Below are positions 1 through 10,649 of a DNA stretch of 64,000 nucleotides, piece after piece. Source of the DNA: Hysterangium stoloniferum (lineage: Eukaryota > Basidiomycota > Agaricomycetes > Hysterangiales > Hysterangiaceae). The notes under the pieces were generated by a model. The model was not told the DNA's origin, did not search any database, and was given only the letters and a program-made list of their open reading frames with translations. The stretch is from NCBI GenBank assembly GCA_015178975.1, contig WHVD01000125.1, positions 124,001 through 188,000 of the forward strand. The letters run 5' to 3'. Positions within the stretch are counted from its first letter, which is position 1, and every line of letters begins with the position of its first letter. The position numbers and the translations under genes were made by a program.

Positions 1-1655
1 GGTGCAATGTGGCCCATGTGCCGATGAAATTTATCCACAGTGAGTTCCTCATCTGCTACATTTGCAGAGTTGTTCTCAGTGACATTTTTATATAAGTTCT
101 TCTTTGACCTGGGTATTACTCCCACAGTGATGCCTGCCAGGTCTCGGATAATGCATTTGCCACAGCCAAAGGTTACAGTGAAACCTTTTTTGTCCAGCTG
201 TCCGACGGAGATCAGTGTATATCCCACTTCAGGGGAGTACAGCACCTCAGTTAGGTGCAACTTGGAAGTAATGTATCTATACCATTTGGTAGGTCCAACA
301 CAAGTTCTCCTGTGCCAACAGCCTGAAAACTATCCTTGTTTGCAGCGCGAAATGACTTTGGGGCGATTTTAACAAAATTCAGCAAATCCTCATGGTATGG
401 TGTCATGGAAGAAGAGCAGCCTGAGTCAACTAACTCAGTGTGGAACTGAGTGGTAGGATGTTCAGTATCGGATATTGTTGCAGCGACAGTGTCGGGTGAG
501 TTATCTATATTTTCACTCCAGGTACTTGCTGATTCATTTGAGTCCCAGGTACTATTATGGCAATAATCTCCAACAACAGAGAACCAGTCGGACTCGTCTT
601 CATCGAAATCTTCCTCTGCACAGGAGGAATCAGATATGGACCATACATCAGGTATGTCAGTATCATGAGGCATTCCAGTAAGTGCCTCTAAGTCAGGCAA
701 GCTGTCACTAGAGTCTAATACAGACTCAGCATCTGCAGCAAATATGCCATCACTCTCAGAATCAGAATCTGCAGCAGCATTAGCAGAGCCGCCAGATTTC
801 TTGGATGGGTCGTTAGATTTCTTGGATGGATCATCCTTCTTCTTATCATCCTTCTTGGGTTTTGGACAACTGTCTTGCTTATGTCCTTTCTCGTTGCAGT
901 TCCAGCACACACCATGGGGTTTTTTCTCACGACCTGCATATAATGCTTCGTCATTGACATCATCCTTCGGCTTTCCTGAATGCCTGGCTCACAGCGTTTT
1001 TTGGCGCTCAAATTCCTCGGAAATAAGAATGATGAGTTTGTCCAGTGAGATTGTACCAGTAGGGCTCCACATTCTTGCTGCTGCTAACTGACTTGAAGTG
1101 AAATTTGACAATGCTATGGGCAGGATGAAATGATAGTGGAACGGTAATCCATTTCATTTATATCCACTCCCACAGATGCTAATTCTTCTTTTTTAACTCT
1201 CAAGGTGTCAAGAAATTCCTGTACATTCCCCTTTTCAGCACACCACATATCAAGAAAATGTGTTTTTTAAGTCTCTTTGTGCATAAGCACCCTTTTCAGT
1301 GTATTCGGAGACTATCGAGTCCCATCGCTCCTTTACGGTTTTTTTGGAGTGTACTCGCATAAGGGTTGAATCAGGGATTTTTTGGGTGAGCAAGGATTTG
1401 GCAGATTTTTCATTTTTGTCCCACAACATGATTGCAGCTGACTCTTCTTCGGTAGGTTTGGTCTGCTGAATAGGCCGTTGGGTTGTGCCATCAAAATGGC
1501 CCCAAAATCCTTTGGCTGCAATAGCGTCTTGAAAACGGACCATGAAGATGGCCCAGTTTACACCAGTGTTGTCAAGCTTGGGAACTGAAGATGGAAGGGA
1601 GTCAGATAAGGAAGTGGCTGTTATAGACATTTCGAAACTAAGCGTAGTGTAGCGC
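1..1655 (-). mobile_element. Truncated Ty1/copia retrotransposon (gag to protease)
   Basis: A Ty1/copia internal region runs on the minus strand, entering from beyond the window's left edge and beginning near 1630. Gag, a CCHC zinc knuckle and a protease-like motif come in the order expected for copia. No LTR is visible upstream: copia sequence stops at about 1655, where the inverted repeat of the R family starts (1659), so the 5' end was probably lost when that DNA arrived. Integrase and reverse transcriptase, if present, lie outside the window. Confidence 0.85.
251..1630 (-). pseudogene. copia Gag-protease, broken into several frames
   Basis: Reading from 1630, the first 126 codons give a copia/UBN2-type Gag N-terminus (GVNWAIFMVRFQDAI, then KTVKERWDSI). 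The frame is then lost in a decayed stretch at about 1050-1250. It resumes with a retroviral zinc knuckle near 900 (CWNCNEKGHKQDSC, CX2CX4HX4C), an acidic Ser/Asp-rich linker, and a protease-like core LVDSGCSSSM near 430-400. Gag would package RNA and the aspartic protease would mature it. Frameshifts and missing segments mean the copy cannot make a full polyprotein. ORFs on the opposite strand here are shadows. Confidence 0.8.
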
Positions 1656-1809
1656 GGGAACGACTCATCCTTATATGGCCCGGTAACCGCTTACTAATAT
1701 CCACTGTATGGTTCAATTTCCTTGCAGCTCGCATACCGAATTCCCAAAGTTCAACACGAGGTAGTGGCCGACGAGGATTGAAGAGCTTCGTTCCCGGCGT
1801 CTTGACTAT

Positions 1810-2431
1810 TGAAGCGGCGCCAAACCATCGAAACCATCATTTTCTATCCTCATCCTCCCATCCATCCCGGCCATCCCCACGGTGTGTATTTGTCCAAGTC
1901 AACGGGAGGCCCTGCCGCCCCCAGGACATCAAATACGGGAACCCAGAGTTTCACTGGGTGGTTGCTCACGTCGCTGCAGATGCACCTCGGCCTCATGATG
2001 CGGGGAAGCGGGTATTACCTCAACACCATCGAAAGAGCGGAGATCGCATTCAAGTTCTTCGCTTCCGACTGTCCCTTCCGTTACTCACAGCAAACGGTCA
2101 TGTGCCATCCCATGAAGCGTGTGCTCGAGACGCCGCTTTCTGTGAGTAACGGAAGGGACAGTCGGCAGTGAAGAACTTGAATGCGATCTCCGCTCTTTCG
2201 ATGGTGTTGAGGTAATACCCGCTTCTTCGCATCATGAGGCCGTGTTGCATCTGCAGGCACTCTGCAGCGACGTGAGCAACCACCCAGTGAAACTCTGGGT
2301 TCCCGTATTTGATGTCCTGGGGACGGCAGGGCCTCCCGTCGACTTGGACAAATACATATCGGGGGGATGGCCGGGATGGATGGGAGGATGAGGATAGAGA
2401 ATGATGGTTTCGATGGTTTGGCGCCGCTTCA
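1810..2431. repeat. Long inverted repeat (hairpin), ~280-bp arms, 49-nt loop
   Basis: The left arm (1810-2090) and right arm (2140-2431) are near-identical in inverse orientation, with a few substitutions and one short indel near 1980/2255. The 49-nt spacer (2091-2139) is colinear with 28161-28208 of another R copy, where the sequence continues without folding back. The left arm plus loop is therefore the original order, and the right arm is an inverted duplicate. Reading through either strand gives a protein-like frame (VDGRPCRPQDIKYGNPEF, then YYLNTIERAEIAFKFF) that I do not recognise. A transcript across it would form long double-stranded RNA. Confidence 0.85.
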
Positions 2432-2597
2432 GATCGGCTTCCGCCTTGCTCCATGAAACCAGTGTTCATGGTTTGGGACACAGAAGTCTCCTCATACGCC
2501 GTGTCCCGATCTTGATAATGGATTTTATTTTTCGGGCTGGCGGGTGCGTAACTGTTATGGATGAATTGCATATTAGCCTTGGCTTTACTTGATCGAG

Positions 2598-3139
2598 GGA
2601 AAAATATACCACTTACTTGTCATACCCGCCAACCCTAGCATCTGGTGAAATCGATGCCTGAAAGGAAAGTTCTTCTCTCCTACTCAGCCATTGTCCATCG
2701 TATGGCCGCTCAACGTTTACGTCGGGTTGGCTATGCCTGTATATTTTAATCAGAACGTATAATATCCCTATAGGGGCACAGCCTCACCAACTGCTATGAG
2801 AGAATAGCAATCCATTTGATCCCAAGCCTGCTGATAGGCCGGAGGCTGGTCTCCTCGGTTCGTATCGTTCCGCTTCCAGCGAAAGAGGATCGTCGGCCAC
2901 CGTGGAGGATCCCGAGGTGATGAGCCAGGCTTGAGAGGATAAGGGCATTGCCATCCCATGTTCATTTGGGATCATAAATGATGGCGTGGAGCTAGTGCTG
3001 GTGATACAGATGAATCCATCAATACACAAGAAAAGAGGTCAGACTCTACCCTGTGTATTCAAAACACTCTCTCGACGAGACATCCTCAACAGTCGCACTA
3101 GGAGGATTAGGAATCTCATATGCGTTACTATCGTACGGA
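2598..3139. other. R-family spacer, no gene seen
   Basis: Between the hairpin and the conserved block starting near 3140 there is no ORF with recognisable content. Minus-strand frames at 2768-3029 are short and not conserved in the other R copies. Confidence 0.5.
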
Positions 3140-4770
3140 ATGGATAGATAATCCATGTTTCTGTTGTATTGCAAGTCACCACAGCCATGATCAGGAGATC
3201 GAGAAACAATGACAACTGCCAACAATCACCTTAAATCTTACACAGTCAACTCTGATAACATTTTGTTTGATGAATAATCCATGTATGTGATCACAATCGG
3301 TCTCTGGGAGGCTATTTGTCGAGGTGGTTGTGTGGCGGGGGTCACCTCTAATGATACCACTCAACTTGGCGCCCGGGAAATAGGATGTATTGACTGCCGT
3401 GACATTCAATCCCAAATAGTCCATGTCATTCAATATTCAGGTCGTGTTTCCGTGCAGAGTAATGTACGGGGGATGCCTGTCAGTTGAACACGTGAGTTCG
3501 TGACATCTATTGACCGCCACTGATCGTTTAATATTAGAGCGGGACGGAAGCCTCAGTTTGCGTTTGAATTTGTGCCGAGAATGCAGTAGTATTGCTTGTT
3601 GCACTAGTATTGCACTGGTAGCACGCAGACCATTGATCGGCAATGTTACATTCTTCCCGAACAGGCATCGATCAAAGTCGGTGGGCGTACCATGTGAATG
3701 GTTGGAAAAACACTTGAATTTGAGATAATGTTGCTAGCAATTTTTGTTCGGAAAGTTAATCCCAATCGTGCTAGGCACCTGATGGATTGACAAAGGGCGT
3801 CACTATGGCACAACATCCCTCGAGGCAAACAGCGCGGGTCTATAACTTACCCCACGCCCTGTAAGCCTTCAGACATTGAGTTTTGTCTTGTCAAAGCCTT
3901 CATGTGTAATCGACCCATTTCTTGTGTCATCGTGACGCTTAATCTGACCTACCTATGTCAGCAACACTAGTGGGCTGTGCGCCATAATAATTTCTTTAAA
4001 TTGAAATCGTTATTCGGAAGGTACATCAATATCGAGCTCATAAGCTGGACTCTTTATTTACACAAGACTTTCCTGTAAAGAACTTCAACTCGAACTCTTT
4101 TTGTTTTTGTTTGTCAAAATTGAGTACTCTGCACAAAGTCCGTTATAGATATATATATTGATAACAGTACACATTGACTGAAGTGATCTAATCTCTTTAT
4201 ATTCGATGCGGTGACTGCTGAAATTCATGGTGTTGGAGGAAGACATGGGCATTTGCCAGATCCACATGTAGCCTTCGCGACGTTCTCTGCAGGGACCATC
4301 AGGAGTGTACACTCTAATCACAATGGCACAGTAGTCAGATTTACACGTTAGCCGTGACTGATACCGATAGTCAAGATGCCGGGAACGAAGCTCTTCAATC
4401 CTCGTCGGCCACTACCTCGTGTTGAACTTTGGGAATTCGGTATGCGAGCTGCAAGGAAATTGAACCATACAGTGGATATTAGTAAGCGGTTACCGGGCCA
4501 TATAAGGATGAGTCGTTTATTGTAGTACTCATCGGTTTACAGCGAGTGAACTGTCACTTACTCAGACAAGCGGAAATTTATACAGTCTAAGGACAGCCAC
4601 CAAAACATCACACCTCGACTACGTTCAAGTAACCGCTGGCACTGTGGCCAATTTATTTTCCCATTCTCCCAATTTATGTGAGTACTGCCGTGATCAACCA
4701 TACAGGGTAGATTAACAACCTCTATACCCAGGGAATAAGCACGCCGCTTGCAGGAAAACATTATGCAAAC
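3140..4770 (-). repeat. R-family core block with conserved reading frames, copy 1
   Basis: This block matches 26780-28066 in reverse orientation. The best-preserved peptide-like stretches are minus-strand DYLGLNVTAVNTSYFPGAKL (near 3430-3370) and EGYMWIWQMPMSSSNTMNF (near 4275-4220), both nearly unchanged in the second copy. This suggests the ancestral element was protein-coding. Frames are short (under 100 codons) and broken. I do not recognise a domain. The part at 4540-4770 matches 26780-27000. Confidence 0.55.
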
Positions 4771-5119
4771 AAAGGAGCAACGTAAGGCGCAGACTATGTA
4801 CCACCCTGCAGGGCCACTTGGTAAATACATTGAAACAATTATGGTTGGAGCAGTCGTTTTTTATATTGCACAACGAGAGCGATATCCAACTGTGAGGCGT
4901 GGCCACAATTTCAGGTAAAGATTCGTTACAGAAAGTAAGGAATATTTATTTTCCCTAAAATAGCTGAACACACGCTGTCGTTTGTAACATTTGTGACGAA
5001 AATGAGGCTTTTGATGGCCCAAATTCTCTAATTTAGGCATGGGTGGCCTAAGATCTCCCCAGTTAGCCTACCATCATGCTCCCCGCTGCCATCTCGTCCC
5101 GAATTTCTCAGTAGTATAT

Positions 5120-5572
5120 TGAATTTCGATGAGTGTTAATGAACAATGGGACTTTGACTATTGATTGTACGAAGTCCTCAGAGCAAATATAACAAAGGAT
5201 TGACTTGTTGAAGTCAAGAGTAATACCCAAACCACTACTTGCAGTTCTTGCAGGTGGGGGTTTCTGGTTTACGTCGTAGTTGTGATCGGATAACTTAACA
5301 CGTTTGAAACAACCGCCTTCTGTGACGCAACGACATGTGCCGTGAATCCATCGTCCTCCATTAGAGATTAGAGGTCCATTAAAATAATGTACATACATCT
5401 CACCCAACATTTTCGTTTTTCTCACTCTTTGGGGTTAGATCCACAAGGGAAGTGTTCGTCTATGGTGTTGTTCCTGATGTGCCATTCACAGGCTCAGCCT
5501 GTGGGGTAGTAGGTAGGAAAACTCCATTGCTGTGAACACAAAGCTAAAATGAAGATTGTATAGGGTGGCCAT
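5120..5572 (+). repeat. R-family module c, left part
   Basis: This matches 28510-28810 in the same orientation and continues at 6376-6700 after an inserted solo LTR. The uninterrupted order is seen at 28800-28840. No function is recognised. Short ORFs here (for example on the minus strand at 5108-5425) are not conserved as proteins. Confidence 0.6.
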
Positions 5573-6370
5573 TGTTAGAGTATGATACTACAGCTCTAAC
5601 ATAGTCTATTATGATCTCTATATTTTTCTGATATTTTTAGTATTTTTCCCAGCACTATAGGTGCTGTATTGAGTTACCTTAGGTTGGTACTGTTAAGTGC
5701 CGTGTCGGGAACTTATTCCAGAACTATCAGAAAGTCACCGGGAAGTCAGGAACTATTGGATAGGGTCAGGACGTCGGCTTCAGCTTATGTGCTGTGCCTC
5801 TACGCAAACACTCAAAGTCCTTAATTTCAGAAGTGAGAATTACGATGGAAGATATGGATATTCAGAGTTCCAAAGAGTTCCGAATATCGAGCATACAGAA
5901 AGATGGGAGAAGGAATAAGAAACTAAGTTGATATCAGATCTGAGGTAAAGTACAAATTCGCGGAAACTAATATAAGTCTTCTCGTTATTGTACTACAAAC
6001 TAAGACCACAATAAGACGGAAACGGAAGTATTCTTAAAACGGAAATACAATAAGACATATTAGGGAGACAATATTCTGAAACGGGAATATAATAAACAAA
6101 CGAGTGAATACTTGTCAACAGACAAATTACCAAATGCAGAACAAGGGAAGAATGCGGAAGATATGGTAACTATGATGTTCCGTAGTTGGAGATCGGAAGT
6201 CGGATATTGAAATATCCGGGAACAGGTCGTAACAGGTACCTCCTGTATAGGTGCTTAGATAAGCACCTAGTAGTATCGTCCACTGTGGGTGTGGGAAAGT
6301 CTCCTTAGTGTTTACTTTCCAATCACACTCACAGGGATGTTCTGCAAAGTGTTATTCAACTGTTTCAACA
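5573..6370. mobile_element. Solo LTR (TGTTAGAG...TTTCAACA) with GCCAT target-site duplication
   Basis: The sequence begins TG, ends CA, and is flanked by exact 5-bp repeats GCCAT at 5568-5572 and 6371-6375. The second R copy at 28812-28825 shows the empty site. After subtracting a nested LTR (5691-6234 plus its duplicated GGTAC) the element is about 250 bp. A related sequence in the opposite orientation may end near 48719. Confidence 0.9.
5691..6234 (+). mobile_element. Nested solo LTR, family A (544 bp), GGTAC duplication
   Basis: It starts TGTTAAGTGC and ends GTCGTAACA, with exact GGTAC copies at 5686-5690 and 6235-6239. It lies entirely inside the LTR at 5573-6370. It contains the conserved motif GGCTTCAGCTTATGTGCTG (5776-5800) shared by several LTR families in this window. 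A 5'-truncated relative lies at 12645-13103. Confidence 0.93.
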
Positions 6371-6375
6371 GCCAT

Positions 6376-7060
6376 TGCAAATGTACTGCTCTCACTGCTA
6401 TTTTGGAGTGGAGACAGGAAAGTACAACATCTGTGGCACACCTTATGCTTCACTAGTGTTTGTGCTATTGAGAATTGGCAAAACATCAACATATATTATA
6501 ACTGCTTTATTACCTCTCCACTACGGATGAATTTCCTTTCTAGTATCTATGAACCAGTCACCCAAACAAGTTATTGCTTGGAGCTCTCCACTGAGAAGAC
6601 TTGTATGTGTAGGATTCCGTTCAAGGACTTAATCCACTGAGACCTTCTCAATTGTCTTTCATGTGTCCCCCTGCGGTTAACCCTTTATTCTCTCTTCTGT
6701 TTCTTGATCTTCAATATATAAAATTGATATTTGCTGATGCTGATCGATATTCACGACTCACCAGCCTGAATCCGATTCCATGGCTTGACGATAGAAAATC
6801 ATGAAATATTTAGGATCATTTTTGATATGCCTGTTAATGAATTGCCATGGTCAAGGGGGCATTCAATAACGCCCCTATAGGTCTCAAACAAGTTAATAAA
6901 TGCAGCAAATGCAATACTATAGTAACAAATATCCATTAACTTTGCAACACGATGCGACATCTATCCCTGCCGAAGGCTATCATGTTAAATGCGATCATTG
7001 TGATTCCACTAGGATTCTTTCTGCCTAACACAGAAGAGATCATACCTACATGATTGTCTC
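6376..7060 (+). repeat. R-family modules c (right part) and f
   Basis: Positions 6376-6660 match 28815-29105. Positions 6670-7060 match 30785-31045 and, inverted, 43900-44240. Module f follows module c directly here, whereas in copy 2 modules d and e and a MITE lie between them. The ORF at 6308-6640 crosses the LTR boundary and is not a gene. Confidence 0.6.
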
Positions 7061-7407
7061 AGAAGGCAATCATCACACCTTGTGATAGTGACCCTAGAGC
7101 TCTAATACTACTATATACAGTAGTCGGCTTTATACCATCTCCACTCAACTCCATACAACTACACGCGCTAAATAATGATGAACGAGCACATAAACGTTGA
7201 GAACACTACTCATTTATCCTTCCCTTTGTATTTTCCTACTTTAAGTACGCAGTTTTAAGAGGTAAAAGCGAGGAGAAGAGTCCTGAAGTGTACGGAAAGC
7301 TTCATAACACTTGAGTAGTGTATCATGTGGATCCAATGTCGGTGTCATTGAGTAGGTTCGCGTAACCTAGAGGTCGATGACAATTAACATAGTAAACCAT
7401 TATTCCA
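7061..7407. other. Noncoding DNA downstream of RSA3
   Basis: No gene or recognisable element is seen in this stretch, which separates the R-family repeat from the 3' end of RSA3. It probably holds the RSA3 3' UTR and polyadenylation signals, but no clear signal was assigned. Confidence 0.5.
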
Positions 7408-8077
7408 TCAAGTCGAACCCAATACAACCTCCATCTCATTCACGGCCGTCTCCCCACTTGGCATTGTGGAAGAGAAGACATCAGCGCCGGAAGCCAACGA
7501 ATCAATGAGGAGTGATAGTCGAGATGTAGTCATATTTGATTCCTAGCGGAAAGAGGATAAGAGTAAATCCACATGAGACAAACAACCACACAATACAACC
7601 CACTTTTCGGATCTCTTCCAAATCATCCTTAAATGCATCCGCTACCGAACTCATCCAGAACGTTCTGAATTTCTCTTTAAGCGCTTTTTCATTTTCACTT
7701 GGGACATTAGCTGTGCTGTGTGGAAGCAGGGAAGGGATTGCTGTAGAAGGGGGCGTTGGTGAGCGGGATGGAGGCTGAGGAGGAGGACGGCGGATTGGGG
7801 CTTTGGAGGGTTTCGAGGTTAATCCCGGATTTGAACTGGCCTGTTTAGTTCTATTTGAGGGAGAGGAAGAGTTGGAGGAGGTGCTTGAATCTGAATCTGG
7901 ATTTGGATCCGAGTCTGAACTTGTGTCCTTCACCTTTGCAGGGATAACTGGCTGTCCTTTAACTTGCACTTTCTTCTGCTCATCCTCAGAAGACGACGAG
8001 GACGAGGAATCAGAGTCTGATTCTGAGGATGAAACATTCCGCCGTTTCCGCTTCCTAACTCTTTTCCTAGGAGGCAT
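7408..8077 (-). CDS. RSA3: Ribosome assembly protein 3 (Rsa3 family), 2 exons
   Basis: Exons are 8077-7604 and 7542-7408, with a 61-bp intron (GTGGGT...CTAG), giving about 202 residues. The N-terminal ~130 residues are a basic patch (PPRKRVRKRKRR) followed by Ser/Asp-rich acidic and proline-rich low-complexity sequence, typical of nucleolar proteins. The C-terminal ~75 residues match the Rsa3 domain: KFRTFWMSSVADAFKDDLEE, then after splicing MTTSRLSLLIDSLASGADVF. In yeast Rsa3 acts in the nucleolus in early 60S pre-ribosome assembly. Without splicing the frame runs into an intron-derived hydrophobic tail, so the spliced model is preferred. The gene is divergent from ADE2. The family assignment rests on the domain pattern; no search was run. 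Confidence 0.85.
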
Positions 8078-8186
8078 CTTCGAGGATTACTAACGTGACC
8101 TCAAAAACGCGTGACTTCAGAATTTCTGTCACGTCACGTGCACTTTTGCCATACGATTTGCTTGCCGCTCATGGAGCTACTACACG
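8078..8186. promoter_or_regulatory. Shared bidirectional promoter of RSA3 and ADE2
   Basis: Only 109 bp separate the two start codons. The interval contains a perfect CACGTG E-box within GTCACGTCACGTGCAC (8128-8143) and further TGAC/GTCA half sites. In yeasts CACGTG is bound by bHLH factors (Pho4/Cbf1 type), and ADE genes respond to Pho2/Bas1; which factor acts here is unknown. About 58 bp of this promoter recur in inverse orientation at 43855-43912. Confidence 0.65.
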
Positions 8187-10317
8187 ATGAATGAGAAGAA
8201 AATCGGTGTTCTAGGTAAGTAAACAATAGTGATGTAATAATTTTGTGCAATAAATACCGTTAAAGGTGGTGGTCAGCTCGGCCGAATGCTCGCTGCCTCC
8301 GCATCTCTCCTGATCAACATCCCAATCTCCTATGTCGACATCGGAGACGACAGCCCCGCCAAGCAGATAATATCTCCGGCATCAATCGCACCCCTCACAC
8401 ACATCGACGGCGCATTCACATCTGCCGATGCAATACGCGACCTAGCTGCACAAGTCAACATAATCACCGTTGAAATCGAGCATGTTAACGTCGATGTCTT
8501 AGAGGAGATACAAAAACAGACGGGAGTGGAGGTACATCCTTCACCGAGCACATTGCGCATTATCCAGGACAAGTATGTCCAAAAAGAACATCTCTTGAAG
8601 CATGGACTGCCTCTTGCTGAATTTCTGCCTGTTGATTCGACCCTAGACGGCGTAAACCACGGTGGAGAAATTAGGCCTGCCATTGATGCTGAAGAGCCGT
8701 ACAGGTGCATATGACGGCCGGGAAATTTTGTGTTGAGGGAGGGAAACGACGCAGTAATTCGGGAGGCGTTGCATGCGCTAAAGGACAGTCCATTGTATGC
8801 TGAGCGTTGGGTCCCTTACGTCAAGGAGGCGGCCGTTATGGTCGTAAGAACAAAGGAAGGTGAAGTGATGGCGTATCCTCTTGTAGAAACAGTGCATAAA
8901 GAGAATATCTGCCACTTGGTATTTGCACCGTTCAGGATGCAGGGCGGTGAGTGCGTAGATGCGAAGGCAAGAGCCATCGCCGAGGAAGCTGTCCGGACAT
9001 TTGATGGTGCAGGTGTATTTGGTGTCGAGATGTTTATTATGGAAAATGGTACGTAAATTATTACCATCAATATCATTAATAATAACATATAATCACCTTT
9101 TTTTGTCAATATCTCGTTTATACCCCACCCCACTTTTCCTCCTCCAAAACAACAGGCACAATATCGATTAACGAAATCGCCCCCCGCCCTCACAACAGTG
9201 GACACTATACCATCGAAGCGTGTACCACCTCCCAATATGAAAACCACCTTCGCGCCATTCTCGGCCTGCCCCTTGACAGCACATCCCTCATAGTCCCCTC
9301 CGCAGTGATGCTTAATCTTATCGGTGACAGCACAAACCCCGCGTCGGTGAATAAGGTTGCTAGAAATGCTTTAGAGGTCCCTGGGGCGACGGTCCACTTG
9401 TATGGGAAAAAAGGGACCAGGAAGGGGAGAAAGATGGGCTATGTGACAATTGTGGGACTGTGTGAGGCGGAGACGAGGGATAGGTTGAGGCCACTGCTTG
9501 AGACCCTTTCGTGTTCAAGTTCAACATCAAAGACATACTCAGAAACTCCTTCCGATATAACACTCTACACACCCATGCCCCTATCATCTTCCCACCCGCA
9601 CCCTTTCCCGCTCGTCAGCATCATCATGGGGTCAGATTCGGATTTACCAGTTATGAAAGCCGCAGCGGAGGTGTTGCGCAAGTTGCGAGTCCCATCAGAA
9701 ATCACGATTGTTAGTGCGCATAGGACGCCAGAGAGAATGGTGGAATTTGCAAAGGGCGCAAGGGGTAGAGGTTGGTCGCATATTTACGCTGTTATTTTAT
9801 TATCTTGGGGATTCGATTATTAATTTTTTTATGACACCTTAACAGGGGTTAGAGTTATCATCGCAGGAGCGGGTGGCGCAGCCCATTTACCAGGGATGGT
9901 AGCTGCCCTGACATCGTTACCTGTCATTGGTGTGCCAGTCAAAGGGAGCATTTTGGACGGGGTCGATTCGTTACACAGCATCGTGCAAATGCCGGTACGT
10001 TAATTCCCCTACCTTTTTCTTCCTAAATCGAACCACACTCACGCTGTTCGATTATTATCTGCTATCTACTGCACTATCTATCAAATATATGTTACGTCGA
10101 CGACTTCTCATCACAGCGCGGCATACCAGTCGCAACAGTCGCAATCAATAATGCGCAAAACGGCGGCCTTCTTGCCGCTCGAATACTCGGGACAGGGATT
10201 CCAGAAATCGGGGATAGGGTTGAAGCGTATATGCAATCAATGAGAGAGGAGGTAGAGGGAAAGATTAAGAAGCTTGAAGGAGAGGGGTGGGAGGCGTATG
10301 GAACGGGAGTGAAGTAA
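8187..10317 (+). CDS. ADE2: Phosphoribosylaminoimidazole carboxylase (PurK-PurE fusion), 5 exons, with two frame errors
   Basis: Exons are 8187-8214, 8266-9048, 9156-9764, 9846-9994 and 10117-10317; all introns are GT-AG. The total is 1770 nt, about 589 residues, normal for fungal Ade2, which carboxylates AIR to CAIR in purine synthesis. The N-terminal PurK/ATP-grasp half shows [22 protein letters not shown] and [13 protein letters not shown]. The C-terminal PurE half shows [19 protein letters not shown] and [12 protein letters not shown]. There is one extra G near 8661-8666 and one G missing near 8719-8722. Between them the ATP-grasp loop [11 protein letters not shown] is in the +1 frame, and the unshifted frame meets TGA at 8712-8714. 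The shifts cancel, so everything after 8721 is back in frame. Homopolymer sequencing error is the simplest cause; a real recent pseudogene is the alternative. Confidence 0.95.
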
Positions 10318-10649
10318 GACAATAGCGGGTTGAAGAAAAGGAACGATACCGATGCATGGGGAGAATATACACGGTTAATTGGACATGTTTGATTAGACAT
10401 AAGAGAATCGGTATGATCTATTGAAAAGCTGGTTTTCACATCGCAGTACTTGATGGATTGAACTATTGTTGACAGGAAGATACAGGTATACACGAACACA
10501 CAATCCAGTGATGCAGAGTAGAATCGGTCAGGTATTAAGATGAAAATGTAAAGCTTAAGTCCACATTGATATGAAAGGTGCAAGTGACGAGTGTTTGACC
10601 AGGGACAGAGACAAGCGGGGAACAACACAGAAGCCAATACCTTTTACTG
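10318..10649. other. Intergenic, convergent 3' ends
   Basis: This 332-bp spacer lies between the ADE2 stop and the stop of the minus-strand gene. No ORF with content and no repeat are seen. The long minus-strand frame at 10092-10637 is a shadow of ADE2's last exon plus this spacer. Confidence 0.6.

Larger units (their letters stand above)
1659..4517. repeat. R-family copy 1, segment bounded by ~147-bp inverted repeats
   Basis: Positions 1659-1805 and 4371-4517 are almost perfect reverse complements of each other. Both contain the block reading CGACTCATCCTTATATGGCC. A third diverged copy of this block lies at 27001-27115. Between the arms are the hairpin at 1810-2431 and a block (3140-4330) that is repeated in the opposite orientation at 27120-28045. 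The arms could be terminal inverted repeats of a DNA element, or the result of a local inversion/duplication. No target-site duplication was identified and the element class is unknown. Confidence 0.6.

Noticed and set aside
6308-6640. 110-codon ORF as a gene
   Set aside because: It crosses the exact border of a solo LTR and its target duplication.
7803-8093. Acidic plus-strand ORF opposite RSA3
   Set aside because: Mirror of the Ser/Asp-rich coding strand; no start context or domain.
8662-8720. Unrecognised intron explaining the ADE2 frame change
   Set aside because: The codons between the two shifts encode the conserved ATP-grasp loop, so they must be exon.
8655-8725. Programmed ribosomal frameshift in ADE2
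   Set aside because: No slippery heptamer or known precedent; two opposite single-base shifts in G runs fit sequencing error or decay better.
10092-10637. 181-codon minus-strand ORF
   Set aside because: It overlaps the last ADE2 exon and its spacer, lacks any domain, and is a shadow.
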